From positions 69,695,004 to 69,759,003 of the forward strand of contig NW_022098076.1 in assembly GCF_002288925.2 (NCBI RefSeq): a stretch of 64,000 nt of DNA. The letters are read 5' to 3'. Both the position numbers and the translations under genes were made by a program. Under the pieces are notes generated by a model. That model was not told the origin of the DNA. It ran no database searches and worked only from the letters and a program-made list of their open reading frames with translations. The DNA comes from Delphinapterus leucas. Taxonomy: Eukaryota; Chordata; Mammalia; Artiodactyla; Monodontidae. The stretch's first letter is position 1. Every line of letters begins with the position of its first letter. This document shows, one piece after another, positions 11,481-24,430 of the stretch.

Positions 11481-12271
11481 CATACAACAGAAAACAAGTG
11501 AAGAATTTTAAGTAAAACAATTAATTAATCTGGTTTATATTCATAAATTTAAGTCTTATGGTAGACTTTCCCTTGCTCTTGTATAATATATAAGCAAGTC
11601 TTGATAGATCAACCTCCAGAAATAGTTAAATCTATTCACTTCTCAGAAAAGAAGAGGCCATTGAATTGGATGTTTCTGGTGACATTGACAAAACTAAGTT
11701 CAGTAGCTTGTGGGATGGAAGCTGAATCATTTCCCTAGGTATAACTGAAAATTTAATAGTACTATGAAAATCCAAAATGGATGGTGAAACCATACTAAGG
11801 ATTGCATCATATAGGAAAATATTATTTAAAATCCTAAAAGATCTTCTAGGATAGTTTTAAGTAACAGCAAATATAGGAAAGAGTTTTGATACATTGTAGT
11901 TGGGAGTCTTCTCTCTGTGTGCATGGGAATGAAGACAAGAATAATAAGTACTTCAAAAAAAGCTGAAAGCAGGAAAGTGACCAGTGGTACTAGCATTATT
12001 GGCAAGATTAATAAATAAAAATCTTGGAGATGCTGATATGTCAAGGCAGAAATTACATCACTATAAATCTGTGAATTATTTGTGCAATTAGGGCAATATA
12101 CAGAAATCATAGTAGAGTATTACATTCCCCTTACTTGTTAATGGATAGACTGCAGGTTGGGAAAGGGCATTTGGGATCCCAAAATGCTGTGAGTGTGCTT
12201 GGAAGTGCTCAAAGTTCATAAGTACATTCCATGTCCTAGTAGACAAAATACCTAGTTGAAAACTCTCAATA
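11481..12271. other. Unassigned DNA
   Basis: No gene or named repeat recognised. A 94-codon minus-strand frame at 11826-12110 looks like chance. Confidence 0.4.
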
Positions 12272-12443
12272 CAGTTGTTTCTTTGGTATTCATGAGTGAC
12301 AAGTTCTAGGACCCCTACTGATACCCAAATCCCCACGTGGCTCAAGTCCCTTACAAAAAAGTGGCCTGCTGCAGTCAGCTCTCCACATCCAGGGTCCCTC
12401 CGCATCCAGGAATTCTGCATCTACTGATACCGAGGGCCAACTG
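12272..12443 (+). mobile_element. MER2 (Tigger-type DNA transposon relic)
   Basis: Ends in inverted repeats: 'cagttgtttctttggtatt' at the left and 'gataccgagggccaactg' at the right. Flanked by TA on both sides, the mariner/Tigger target duplication. The interior 'caagttctaggacccc...caagtccctta' fits MER2. It is shorter than the full element, so internally deleted. A 110-codon minus-strand frame crossing it is not a gene. Confidence 0.8.
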
Positions 12444-12961
12444 TACTGAAATTCATGTGCCAGGTTAAAACTTGCTACTGTTTAAAAGGGTATAGGAAGG
12501 AGTTTCAATTCAGAGCTCACATATTTCTCTCTGTTTGCTCTGTGCTAGCTTTGCAGTGACATTTATGTAATGTTACTTCTATGCAAATTTATGTTAATGA
12601 CATCACTGATGCTTGGAATTTAAATTGACATGGAGTGAAAACAAAGTACTGTAATTAAAGCTTTGTGAATACTGGCCACTCTGAAAGGATCTTGAAATAT
12701 CCATGAAATTCCATTTTGGGTCCAGTGTGTCTGGTCTATGTGTACTGAGTATTTTGAGATTACATACTCCTTTGCCAGCATCAAGCTTGAAATAGATGTG
12801 AGAATATAAGGGTTTCTCTACAAATATACTTTAAAAATAATAATGGATGGGCAGTGCATTCCTGAGATTGTTGTCTTCAAAATATTTCTACTATTTTCTT
12901 CTTAGGTAGATGATTGAAAAATAATATGAAATTATATATATATATAAATAACTTTTGCCTT
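12444..12961. other. Unassigned DNA
   Basis: No gene or named repeat recognised. A short (TA)n run lies near 12935-12950. Confidence 0.4.
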
Positions 12962-12969
12962 CTAATAGC

Positions 12970-15900
12970 GTGTTTTTTTTAACATCTTTATTGGAGTATA
13001 ATTGCTTTACAATGGTGTGTTAGTTTCTGCTTTATAACAAAGTGAATCAGCTATACATATACATATATCCCCATATCTCCTCCATCTTGTGTCTCCCTCC
13101 CACCCTCCCTATCCCACCCCTATAGGTGGTCACAGAGCACTGAGCTGATCTCCCTTGTGCTATGTGGCTGCTTGCCACTAGATGTCTAATTTACATTTGG
13201 TAGTGTATATATGTCCATGCCACTCTCTTTGTCCCAGCTTACCCTTCCCCCTTCCCGACTCCTCAAGTTCATTCTCTACGTCTACGTCTTTATTCCTATA
13301 CTGCCCCTGGTTCTTCAAAACCATTTTTTTTTTCGATTCCATATATATGTGTTAACATATGGTATTTGTTTTTCTCTTTCTGACTTACTTCACTCTGTAT
13401 GACAGACTCTAGGTCCATCCACCTCACTACAAATAACTCAATTTCATTTCTTTTTATGTCTGAGTAATATTCCACTGTGTATATCTGCCACATCTTCTTT
13501 ATCCATTCATCTGTCGATGGACACTTAGGTTGCTTCCACGTCCTGGCTATTGTAAATAGAGCTGCAGTGAACACTCTGGTACATGACTCTTTTTGAATTA
13601 TGGTTTTCATAGGGTATATGCCAAGTAGTGGGATTGCTGGGTCGTATGGTAGTTCTATTTTTAGTTTTTTGAGGAACCTTCATACTATTCTCCATAGTGG
13701 ATGTATCAGTTTACATTCCCACCTACAGTGCAAGAGGGTTCCCTTTTCTCCACACCACTCCAGCAGTTATTGTATGTAGGATTTTTCACGATGGTCATTC
13801 TAACTGGTGTGAGGTGATACCTTGTTGTAGTTTTGATTTGCATTTCTCTAATGATTAGTGATGTTGAGCATTCTTTTATGTGTTTGTTGGCAATCTGTAT
13901 ATCTTCTTTGGAGAAATGTCTATTTAGGTCTTCTGCCCATTTTTGGATGGGGTTGTTTGTTTTTTTGTTATTGAGCTGCATGAGCTGCTTGTAAATTTTA
14001 CAGATTAATCATTCGTCAGTTGCTTCATTAGCAAATATTTTCTTCCATTCTGAGGGTTGTCTTTTCGTCTTGTTTATGGTTTCCGTTGCTGTGCAAAAGA
14101 TTTTAAGTTTCATTAGGTCCCATTTGTTTACTTCTGTTTTTATTTCCATTTCTCTAGGAGGTGGGTCCAAAAGGATCTTGCTGTGATTTATGTCATAGAG
14201 CCTATGTTTTCCTCTAAGAGTTTGATAGTGTCTGGCCTTCCATTTAGGTCTTTAATCCATTTTGAGTGTATTTATGTGTTAGGGAGTGTTCTAATTTCAT
14301 TATTTTACATGTAGCTGTCCAGTTTTCCCAGCACCACTTATTGAAGAGGCTGTCTTTTCTCCATTGTATATTCTTGCCTCCTTTATCAAAAATAAGGTGA
14401 CCATATGTGCGTGGGTTTATCTCTGGGCTTTCTATCCTGTTCCATTGATCTATCTTTCTGGTTTTGTGCCAGTACCATACTGCCTTGATTACTGTTGCTT
14501 TGTAGTATAGTCTGAAATCAGGGAGCCTGCTTCCTTCACTCCGTTTTTCTTTCTGAAGATTGCTTTGGCTATTCAGGGTCTTTTGTGTTTCCATACAAAT
14601 TGTGAAATTTTTTGTTCTAGTTCTGTGAAAAATGCCAGTGGTAGTTTTATAGGGATTGCATTGAATCTGTAGATTGCTTTGGGTAGTAGAGTCATTTTCA
14701 CAATGTTGATTGCTCCAATCCAAGAACATGCTATATCTCTCCATCTATTTGTATCATCTTTAATTTCTTCCTGTCTTATAATTTTATGCATACAGGTCTT
14801 TTGTCTCCTTAGGTAGGTTTATTCCTAGGTATTTTATTCTTTTTGTTGCAGTGGTAAATGGGAGTGTTTCCTTAATTTCTCTTTAAGAATTTTCATCATT
14901 AATATATAGGAATGCAAGAGATTTCTGTGCATTAATTTTGTATCCTACTAGTTTACCAAATTCATTGATTAGCTCTAGTTGTTTTCTGGGAGCATCTTTA
15001 GGATTCTCTATGTATAGTATCATGTCATCTGCAAACAGTGACAGCTTTATTTCTCCTTTTCCGATTTGTATTCCTTTTTATTTCTTTTTCTTCCCTGATT
15101 GCTGTGACTAAAACTTCCTAAACTATGTTGAATAATAGTGGTGAGAGTGGACAACCTTGTCTTGTTCCTGATCTTAGTGGAAATGGTTTCAGTTTTTCAC
15201 CACTGAGAATGATGTTGGCTGTGGGTTTGTCATATATGGCCTTTATGATGTTGAGGTAAGTTCCCTCTATGCCTGCTTTCTGGAGGGTTTTTATTATAAA
15301 TGGTGTTGGATTTTGTCAAAATCTTTTTCTGAATCTACGGAGATGATCATATGGTTTTTCTCCTTCAATTTGTTAATATGGTTTATCACATTGTTTTCTT
15401 TGTGTATATTGAAGAATCTTTGCATTCCTAGTATAAACCCCACTTGATCATGGTGTATGATCCTTTTAATGTGCTGCTGGATTCTGTTTGATAGTATTTT
15501 GTTGAGGATTTTTGCATCTATGTTCATCAGGGATATTGGCCTGTAGTTTTCTTTCTTTGTGACATCTTTGTCTCGTTTTGGTATCAGGGTGATGGTGGCC
15601 TCGTAGAATGAGTTTGGGAGTGTTCCTTCCTGTGCAATTTTCTGAAAGAATTTAAGATGGAGAATTGTTAGCTCTTCTCTAAATGTTTGGTAGATTTCAC
15701 CTGTGAAGCCATCTGGCCCTGGGCTTTTGTTTGTTGGAAGATTTTTAATCACAGTCTCAATTTCAGTGCTTGTGATTGGTCTGTTTATATTTTCTATTTC
15801 TCCCTGGTTCAGTCTCAGAAGCTTGTGCTTTTCTACGTATTTTTCCATTTCTTCCAGGTGTCCATTTTATTGGCATATAGTTGCTTGTAGTAATCTCTCA

Positions 15901-16453
15901 TGATCCTTTGTATTTCTGCAGTGTCAGTTGTTACTTCTCCTTTTTCATTTCTAATTCTATTAAATTGAGTCTTCTCCCTTTTTTTCTTGATGAGTCTGGC
16001 TAATGGTTTTTCAATTTTGTTTATCTTCTCAAAGAACCAGCTTTTAGTTTTATTGATCTTTACTATCGTTTCCTTCATTTCTTTTTCATTTATTTCTGAT
16101 CTGGTCTTTATGATTTCTTTCCTTCTGCTAACTTTGGGTTTTTTTTAATTCTTCTTTCTCTAATTGCTTTAGGTGTAAGGTTAGGTTGTTTATTTGAAAT
16201 GTTTCTTGTTTCTTGAGGTAGGATTGTATTGCTATGCACTTCCCTCTTAGAACTGCTTTTACTGCATCCCATAGGTTCTGGATCATCGTGTTTTCATTGT
16301 CATTTTTTTCTAGGTATTTTTTGATTTCCTCTTTGATTTCTTCATTGATCTCTTAGTTATTAAGTAGTTTAGTGTTTAGCCTCCATGTGTTTGTATTTTT
16401 TACAGATTTTTTACCTGTAATTGATATCTAGTATTATAGCATTGAGGTCAGAA
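12970..16453 (-). mobile_element. L1, cetartiodactyl type, 5'-truncated
   Basis: About 3.5 kb of minus-strand L1. The 3' tail shows as poly-T at 12973-12980, followed by the 3' UTR ('aacatctttattggagtata' region) and then ORF2 read leftwards. Truncated inside ORF2. An 8-bp target-site duplication 'ctaatagc' flanks it at 12962-12969 and 16454-16461. It is much better preserved than the L1M relics but carries many frameshifts. Confidence 0.93.
13330..16453 (-). pseudogene. L1 ORF2 relic (reverse transcriptase, C-terminal part)
   Basis: ORF2 encodes the endonuclease/reverse transcriptase that copies L1 RNA into the genome. Only the part after the endonuclease survives here: linker, reverse transcriptase and C-terminal domain. 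The RT active-site motif F-A-D-D is readable on the minus strand at 15024-15035. Open pieces survive at 15294-15848 (184 codons), 14244-14744 (166) and 13296-13610 (104), in different frames, so several frameshifts separate them. The normal stop after the C-terminal 'GI' has changed, so the last piece reads on into the 3' UTR. No product is expected. Confidence 0.85.
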
Positions 16454-16461
16454 CTAATAGC

Positions 16462-17435
16462 TTTTTGATACAATTAACTTTAAGACCTAAAAGAGAGTGA
16501 ACTTCAGGAATATTTGTTCTATAGACATTGTAATTAATATTCTTTGTAGTTTGTATAATGAAATCTATAACTCTCTTTATGGACAAAACCAATTGGGAAA
16601 TAGGCAGGATTTTTATGAAGATATTAATTTAAAGGCCCCTAGACTATAGAAGGATGTCTAACTCTATGCTGATTAGACTCCAAGTAAGTGACATGTTTGG
16701 TCCCTCACCTGTTTGTTTCCTTTGTGAATAGTTTTCTTAATGCACATATGTTTTTTCTGCCCATGCATCACTGCTAATATCTTATATACTTCATTTCACC
16801 TTTATATATCATTGAAGCAGCTGCATTCTTATATCTAATATTATTAAGTTTTGATCACATGTAGTTTAACTGCTTGCACTGTTGGATTGCTATGAACCTC
16901 TAACATGTTGAGCATATGCCTATCTCTACTCCTGTGTGTAAAAAACTTCCTTTTTAAAAAATATTTCTGGAGCACATAAGTCATTGATCAGCAAATAAAT
17001 GGATATTCAATCAGTTATATTCACTTACTATCTGTTTTTAATGTGAATCCCAAATGGGTGAATGTTTTTATATACCTTTTGTGTTAGAAAAGTCAGTTTT
17101 TGGTAAGACACTCTTCTGCTACACTTGTTATCATCAACAGTCATACTTATTTGTAAGCTCTTTATTGTGGCAATAACTTTTACTGAAAACTAACCTGTTC
17201 TACTGATAATTTAGTGAATGTGAATAGATAAGCAAATGCTGGATTGACACATAGTTGTATAGAACCTTTCTAATGCACCATCCAAATAGTACTATTACCA
17301 TGGTGGTTATGTATTCTGTGAAACACACACACAACACAGACAAACAAAAACTAAAACAAAAATACACACAAAGAACAACAACATCAAAACTCTGGCTTAT
17401 AGTAAAGCTTATATTGCACTAACTTTCCTGTCAAA
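16462..17435. other. Unassigned AT-rich DNA
   Basis: No gene or named repeat recognised. A short (ac)n run lies near 17321-17340. Confidence 0.4.
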
Positions 17436-18180
17436 AACAATGATCTACTCTGGACAAAATATATAAAAAACACACATACACACAGAGTTATTTAGGGGCA
17501 CTGGAGAGTGGCCAAAATTAGCAGAAAATGGAGGGAATTCACTCTTTGAAGGAAATAAAAAAAAGTAAAATTTGAAAAAAATTTTGCTGAAATGAATTCT
17601 AAATTTGATTAATCGCAGCATGTAACAGATACGGGGGCTCAGTTAACCCCTACTAGGATGAATACAGAGGAAATCAAATTTAATCACATCATATTGTTAA
17701 AAAGCAAAGATAAAGAAAACAAAAAAACATAAAACAAAAACCCTAACAGGCAGCCAGATTTGAAAGAAATATAAGATATAAGTGATAGCTTTTTTTAAAA
17801 ATCTAAAGCAATGGTGGGCAAAAACAAGTTAATAGAAGTGCATCTACAAAGGGATGCAGGAAAAAAAGAAGAAGGAAAAAAAAAAAACCTGTTAAACCTA
17901 AAATTCTACCCCCAGAAGTAAAAAGAAACATTCAAAAGTGAAGCATAAACAATAGGAATATTTTCAAATAAACAAGAACTGAAAAATGAAATAACATAGT
18001 GAGTTCTATTGATTATAGAGAAATGATGCTAAAAGTCCTCAGTGACCAAATAATTTTCCAGATAAAGAGAAAAAGGGAGGACAAAGATCAAATAGCAGAA
18101 GAGACAATAGCAACAAATAGCAAGATGGTAGTTTTAAGTTCAAGTAGATCAATCATTACATTAAAATCAAATGGACAGAG

Positions 18181-18521
18181 GACTTCCCTAGTGGTTCAGT
18201 GTTAAAGAATCTGCCTTCCAATGCAGGAGACGCGAGTATGATCCGTGGTCAGGGAAATAGGTTCCCACATGCCGCAGGACAGCTAAGCCCACGTGCCACA
18301 ACTACTGAGCTCGTGCGCCACAACTACAGAGGCCACATGCCCTGGAGCCTGCACACCACAGCTGGAGAGGAGAAAACCTGCATAACACAACTAGAGAGAA
18401 GTCTGTGCACCGGAACTAGAGAGACGCCTGCACGCTGCAACAAAGATCCCATGTGCCACAGCTAAGACCTGATGCAGCCAAAATAAATAAATAAGATTAA
18501 AAATAAATAAATAAAAATTTA
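18181..18521 (+). mobile_element. CHR-1-like long SINE
   Basis: Starts 'acttccctagtggttcag', has tRNA-like boxes, then several diverged units of the 'ccacaactactgag' type, and ends in (aaat)n. This is the longer and older CHR form. Imperfect flanking repeats (about 'aaaatcaaatggacag' near 18164 and 'aaaataaaatggacaaa' near 18522) look like a decayed target-site duplication. It sits in the ORF1-ORF2 part of an ancient L1M. Confidence 0.85.
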
Positions 18522-18765
18522 AAAATAAAATGGACAAAACCTACAATTAAGGATAAAGTTTATCAAATGGAATAAAAAGATCCAACTATGTACCATTTAC
18601 TATAGACACTTTTAAATATAAAGACTAAGACAGGTTAAGATAAAAAATAGAATAATCTATATCAGGCAAATACAAAGCATTTGGAAGTTGCTATGGCTAT
18701 CACAGCCAACTTCAAGACACAGAGGATTTATAATTGTAACTAAGCCCATGCTTAGCTTCAATTAT

Positions 18766-18985
18766 AATTGCAACTAAGCCCGCACGCCAGAATTACTGAG
18801 CACGCGCACCATAAGTAAACAGTCCGTGTGCTGCAACTACAGGGCCCACACACTCTGAAGCCTGTGCACCACAACTAGAGAGAAGCCCACGCACCACAAG
18901 GAAGAGCTCGCTCGCTGCAGTGAAAGATCCCACAAGGTGCAACTAAGACCTGACACAGCCAAAAATAAATAAATATTAAACAACA
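18766..18985 (+). mobile_element. CHR-1-like SINE, 5'-truncated
   Basis: Has the 3' repeat units ('gcaccacaactagagagaag') and an (aaat)n end but lacks the tRNA-related head. A 19-bp sequence around 'tataattgcaactaagccc' is repeated at 18729-18747 and 18763-18781 at its left edge, a small local duplication. Confidence 0.75.
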
Positions 18986-19620
18986 ACAACAAAGTTGGAG
19001 GTTTTATACTACCTGATGACTATGGTAATCCAGAAAATATTATTTGTTAAGGATAGGCAAATAGATCAATGGAACAGTACAAACCTGTGTTATGGCTCAG
19101 CCATTTCATTTCTAAATATTTACCCAAGAGAAGGAAATCATACGTCCATCAAAGACTTGACAAAAATGTTCATAGCAGTTTTTACTCATAATAGCCAAAG
19201 CTGTAAATATCCTAAATGGTTATCAACATGATAATAGACAAGCTAATGTTGGTATATTTACTCAGTTGAATTCTCCTGAGCAGTATAAAAGGCACAAAGT
19301 ACTGAAACATACAAAACATGATGTCTCAAAACAATGAGCAAAAGAAATCATACACATAAGAGTACTTGCAGCATAACTCCATTTACATCAAACCCTAGAA
19401 CAGGCAAAATTAACAGAACTCAGAACAGTGAGTACAGGTTAGGTGAGCTTTGACTAGGAAGTAATATGAAAAATCCTTTCTGAAATGGCAGAAATATTTT
19501 ATGTTCTGTTTTGAGTGGTGGTTACATTAATTTATATATTTGCCCAAACATACAAACTCTATATTTAAATTCTGTACATTTTCAACGTGAAAATAGAATA
19601 AAGAAAAATAATGAGTTTTA

Positions 19621-22310
19621 GAATAAGGTTATGGAACTCCTTTTTTTCCTCATCAATTTAGTTATGTATTTTCAAGATCTTGGGAAGAGACAATTGTTGT
19701 GATCTAAACTGAGGTTTATTGGGCTAAGGATTAGCAATCTGAATATGGAATCTCAGGCTCCATCAGAAAGAAATCAAGAAAAAATTATGCTATATTCTTC
19801 TTATTTATTGTATAATAGAGAATTGGTGTCATGAATTTTATGTTTAAAATTCAGTTAAATTAAATTGGGCTCTATTCAGATGTGGTTTCTAACTGTTTTA
19901 TGATTTTCTCAAGAATTGAGGAGCAGCAAAGACTGAGAAAATGCATATGGATAATGTTTATTCCCCTTGGAGGAAAGATTCAGTAAAGGTGCCAATGCTC
20001 TCTTTGTATCCTTTGGACTTTTTAGTGTGTTCCACCACATTCCAATTGCCAAGATCTGTACACCTAAGAGACATACTGCCCGTGTGCACAGTAAGTTTGA
20101 AGTGCCAAGGAATTGACATCTCTCCCAGCAACCCTATTCAAATGACCTTTGGGAGTTGTATAAATATCATACCTTCCTTGTCTCTTGGGTGGGGAAAGTC
20201 TGAATCATTTGTTTTGCACCATTTTCCAGAATTTCCCTGTAGAATTAAGATTTATTCACCCTTGGTGGCATCTAGTTTAATGATGCATACTTTCTTGGCT
20301 TGCATCCACATTACACCCCATTTATTCCAATTTTTGAATCACCTTTAGTAAACATCTTTAGTTGATTCTGTAGCGATTGTGCTCACAGGATAAGGCACCA
20401 GTCTTCTGTTATCCTTGTATGCATTTTGAAAACAATTTTAAAACAACCTAGAAGTCAGATCAGGATAGATAAAGTACACGGAAAAATTGTGCCTGACTCT
20501 TCACAATGTAATTTGTATGCAAGTTAATATTTGTACATGCTGTATTGTTACATGGGTATATTATTTGATCCTGAATATTTTTTCATGATTCTGAAGTCTT
20601 CTTCTCAATGGCAAATAATAAAACATATGAAAAGTTTTGGGGACCAAAGAACTTATCATTATGACATTACGTACTGTCCACTGAATCCCGAAAAGCTGTT
20701 TTTTGGAACTCCAGAACTTAAGTGACTTGTGCACATTTATATGGAAAATAGCACTCCCTAAAATAAATTAAAAATAAGGTTACAAATATTCCCTTTTCTC
20801 AGTGCTGGGTTCCTTAGAGATACCCACACCACCTTTTAATCATTATGGTAAACATTCCTAGGGTGCCTTTAGAAGATTTTTTTTTGATCTATCTTACTTG
20901 TTATCAAGGCACAATGTACCCATGGCGAAAACCCCTTTCCCCTATTTATTTTCATGGTAAATGTCCCTATAGTTTGGCTCTGTACTTAATAGCACACATA
21001 TGTTTATCAATACTACAGAAAACCTCTCACACTAAATTCATTTAAGGGATGATTTATATCACCATAAATATGCATATTTGCATATATTAGCTTTTTAAAC
21101 TTGTAAAAATATAACTAGATGGATATGATTTTCATGTCAAATAAAATCTTGATTTACGTAGACTAATCCAAAGTATGGATGTTATTTAAATATCATTTAG
21201 CTATAAGACTTCTGACATCTGAAATCCTCTTTTTTGTAAAATCATTAAATCGAATAATTTGTTTTTCAAAAAGTGAGATGCCAGTGTCTAATATTCCCTT
21301 TTTACAGTACTAACTGATGCCTCAAGCATATATCAACGTCTTGTTTTAAGGGTACTTTATTTCACCTTGACATCTGGTTTAATCTGAGCAGAGGGGAAGA
21401 TTCTTTTTTATTTTTTCCTTGTTTTTTTTGGGGGAGGTGGGGAAGATTCTTTTTTGACTGTGGAGTTGTTCTATGAGATATTTATTGCTAAACCCATGTA
21501 ATATCTTAGCCCACAATTTGATATAATTCATTCAAATGTATAAGGTCAACTGTTAGCTCCTTTATGAAACATGTTGGGAGTATTTATCCACATAAAGCTG
21601 ATTTTACAGAATTTTTTTTAACAGGACACAATTTTGATGTTCCTGTCAATATTTTAACTTGGTGTTATCTGTCTCACACTCTCTTCCTCTCTACACTGAT
21701 GGTTAATGTGTATCTAATTTCTTTAAACTGTATTTAAATCGGGGTTTGTTTGTTTTTTTAAGTCACTCTGCCAGAATTGGAACTACATCTGTCGTCCATT
21801 CCGTTCTAGCACTGCCCAGCTTTGCTGGTTCATATCATCAATAGCACTGTATGTAAAAGCTGAGTGTCATTATGACTTAAAGACCCACCTCTGGCATGAT
21901 GCCAAATAAGTCTAATTTAGGATCTGCTCAATGATAGACAAGAAAATTACAACTAGAAGATATGTACATTGAATTCTAACTCAAAGCATGAGATTTTGGG
22001 TGTTATGCTTTCATTTTGCATTTTGTTGTTGTTTGGGGAATTTAAAAACCTTTCGTTCTCTTACAAAAATATAACACAAGACAGGTGCGAAATTATATAT
22101 TTTGATTCACTTTCAGGGATGACAGCCTAAAAATATGTTTACACTCTTTATTGATATAAATGTGAGCTAGACTCCACTCAAAATACTGCCTCTTTTTAAT
22201 ATCTGTTCCCTCTAACTAAACCTGATTTAACTGACAATTATTGGTGGAATAACTAAAACATATTTTTTAAAATGACCATTTGTCTTCTTGTAATTTCTCT
22301 ATGAGCTGAG
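19621..22310. other. Unassigned AT-rich DNA
   Basis: About 2.7 kb with no recognised gene or repeat. A 135-codon frame at 19941-20348 has no recognisable domain, and I take it as chance. A small local duplication of 'ggggaagattctttttt' lies near 21393-21455. Confidence 0.4.
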
Positions 22311-22790
22311 TCTGAATTCACCGACTTCAACTCTTACCCCTCAGTGAAAACTTAAAATACTTGGATCTCTTGTGTTACCTCAAATTTAACATGCTCATGA
22401 TCAAATTCAATTCCCCTTACTTATCTTCACATGGGGTTTTCTGTGGCTATGGCAATATTCCAATTTTTTGTAGGAAATCTTGGAGTTATTTCATTTAATA
22501 TCCCTTTAGGAGAACTGTTTATAATTCTTTACTCTCATTTCCCATATTCTTGTAGATCTTTTCACTTCTTATGAAATACACTAGTACTCACTTCTCTTCG
22601 TTCTGACCCTTCTATTTCTGAATAAATTTTATTCTAACCCACATACTCTAACTATGAGTTACTGTACTTCTCAACTGATTCCAATCCCACTCCCTTCCTG
22701 GGCCCTGCTAATTTTTCTAAGACTCTTCTTTCATCACTCAAGAGTATACTGTATCCCCTATTGCCTACTTCCTAAAACAAGTCCCAGGTT
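22310..22790 (+). mobile_element. Possible L2 ORF2 relic
   Basis: Pyrimidine-rich sequence with scattered L2 ORF2-like words ('tgttacctcaaatttaacatgctcatgatcaaattcaa' type, near 22373). Very old and weak. Confidence 0.35.
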
Positions 22791-23225
22791 CTCTGACAAT
22801 TTTTTCTAATACTTAATTTTTTAAAACAATTTAAATTCACGATAAAATTGAGAAGGTATAGAGACTTTCCATATACCCCATGCCTCCCCCCAATAGACAT
22901 CCCCATCAGAGTGGTACATTTGTTACAATTCATGAACCTACATTGACCCACCATAATCATAGTCCATAGTTTACATTAAGGTTCACTCTTGGTATTATAC
23001 ATTCTATGGGTTTGGACAAATGTATAGTGACATGTATCCATCATTATATCATACAGAGTATTTTCACTTTCCTAAAAATCCTCTGTATTCTACCTATTCA
23101 TCCCTCCTCCACCCCAACCTCTGGCAACGCTGATAGTTTTACTGTCTCAATAGTTTTCCTTTTCCAGAATGTCATGTCGTTGGAATTATACAGTATTTAG
23201 CCTTTCAGATTGGCTTCTTCTGACA
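22790..23225 (-). mobile_element. Probable L1M 3' UTR-type repeat
   Basis: Matches the common mammalian pattern 'tttaaattcacgataaaattgag...acatgtatccatcattatatc...ctctggcaac...gaattatacagtattta', which I associate with old L1 3' sequence in minus orientation. The family assignment is from memory. Confidence 0.45.
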
Positions 23226-23740
23226 AGTTTTCAAGACCCTCATAACTGTCCTTAGACTGCCTAGCCTCAACGTACATTCCTGTGGAGATTTCTTTTGTTT
23301 CCTTATCTCCCAACATCCAATGCCATTTATAGGGATTCGTAGACTTGACTCTGATCTTAGTGTCTTGTACTAATCCAGAATGTAGGCACCTTTATTGTAT
23401 GGGACTCTACTGCAATATAATGAGGTTGTAATTGCTAGTTGATCCCTAATCTTATATCTAGGCTGACAATTTGATTATACCTTGTCCATAAGAATTGGTC
23501 CCCAACATGTGCCCCAGCTTCCATAAGTGGGCTTCTGTGTGACTCTGAGTCACTCCCTGTTCACTTGACTTGTGCATTACCCCAGCCCCTTTGGAATTCT
23601 GTCTTGCTTTCGTTTATTTGTTGGATTTTCCTTTAACACCTCTCTCAGAGATTATAATCATACGCTCAAATCAGGAATCCCACTAAATTTCATCCCAATT
23701 GTGTAGCTACTTTGAGAATTAGAACAAATTAGTAAAACTC
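23226..23740. other. Unassigned DNA, perhaps L2-derived
   Basis: No gene recognised. The base composition resembles the L2-like stretch to the left of the L1M insertion and may be its continuation. Confidence 0.3.
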
Positions 23741-23744
23741 AGTG

Positions 23745-23835
23745 AACATTAGTTTATTCATATAGAAAATGTGATGCGGAGGAGTATGTGAACCATCATG
23801 TGCGAAGGCACCTGGCATACAGTAGACCCTAGATC
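23745..23835 (+). mobile_element. MIR-like 3' fragment
   Basis: Ends in 'ggcacctggcatacagtagaccctagatcaa', like the MIR 3' end. Short and diverged. Confidence 0.35.
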
Positions 23836-23837
23836 AA

Positions 23838-24122
23838 GATTTCTCGGGTGAAGTATCATGAAACATCACTTGAGATGTTAATAAATACTCTGACGTAGAA
23901 AAAAGGTAGTCAAATAACTTGCGAAATTTTAGGCCAAAGATATGTGATGTATTCACTTTATGACATCTCAGAACTTTAATAGCTGATAAACATGAGTCAA
24001 GAGGGGTGAACGTGTAACATTTCCCAAATATATTGCCGGTGAAATGCTTTCTTTGTAGAACATCTAGTACAGTTCATTGGACTTAGTTTTGGAGGAATGA
24101 TTTGAAAAGTGCTGCCTTAGAT
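23838..24122. mobile_element. Possible hAT-type DNA transposon relic
   Basis: 'caagatttctcgggtgaagtatc' at the left and 'tttgaaaagtgctgccttaga' at the right resemble ends of old hAT-Charlie elements. No clean 8-bp target duplication was found. Confidence 0.3.
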
Positions 24123-24385
24123 GACTACAGATCCCTTCTGTTCCCTCTTTCTCCTGCTGCCACGCTTCCTGACTGGGATTGCCTTCTTGGGCTCTCTGGT
24201 ATCACCCCAACTAGTTCTCTACGTCTCTGTTACCCTCTTGTCCAAGGCATTCTCTTTTACTTGTAGAGATCGTTACAAACTCACAGAGCCTCATTAAATG
24301 TAGTAAAAACTGCCAAGTACAAGAAACATGTTTTATATATCTTTTAATCCCCTAGAATTGAGCAATATAGGGGACACAGTAGCTT

Positions 24386-24387
<2 letters not shown>

Positions 24388-24427
<40 letters not shown>
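24388..24427. repeat. (AT)20 microsatellite
   Basis: An uninterrupted AT dinucleotide run of 40 bp. Confidence 0.97.

Positions 24428-24430
<3 letters not shown>

Larger units (their letters stand above)
17440..19620 (+). mobile_element. Ancient L1M, ORF1 end to 3' end, with large deletion
   Basis: Plus-strand order is consistent with one old L1. ORF1 C-terminal sequence lies at about 17640-18000 ('gaggaaatcaaatttaatcac', 'aatattttcaaataaacaag'). The ORF2 endonuclease region follows at 18540-18720 ('atccaactatgtaccatttac'). ORF2 C-terminal sequence lies at 19000-19250 ('ggcaaatagatcaatggaac'), then a 3' UTR ends near 19620. Two CHR-1-like SINEs interrupt it. Much of ORF2 is missing. A merger of two neighbouring relics is also possible. 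Confidence 0.6.

Noticed and set aside
12088..12420. 110-codon minus-strand frame
   Set aside because: It crosses a MER2 DNA-transposon relic that explains most of it.
18181..18521. A tRNA gene or CRISPR-like array, from the tRNA-like boxes and repeated 'ccacaact' units
   Set aside because: The structure is a CHR-1-like SINE with an A-rich tail. The units are diverged and unequal, and there are no spacers.
19941..20348. 135-codon plus-strand frame
   Set aside because: No recognisable domain, no repeat support and no splice or promoter context. Chance is most likely.
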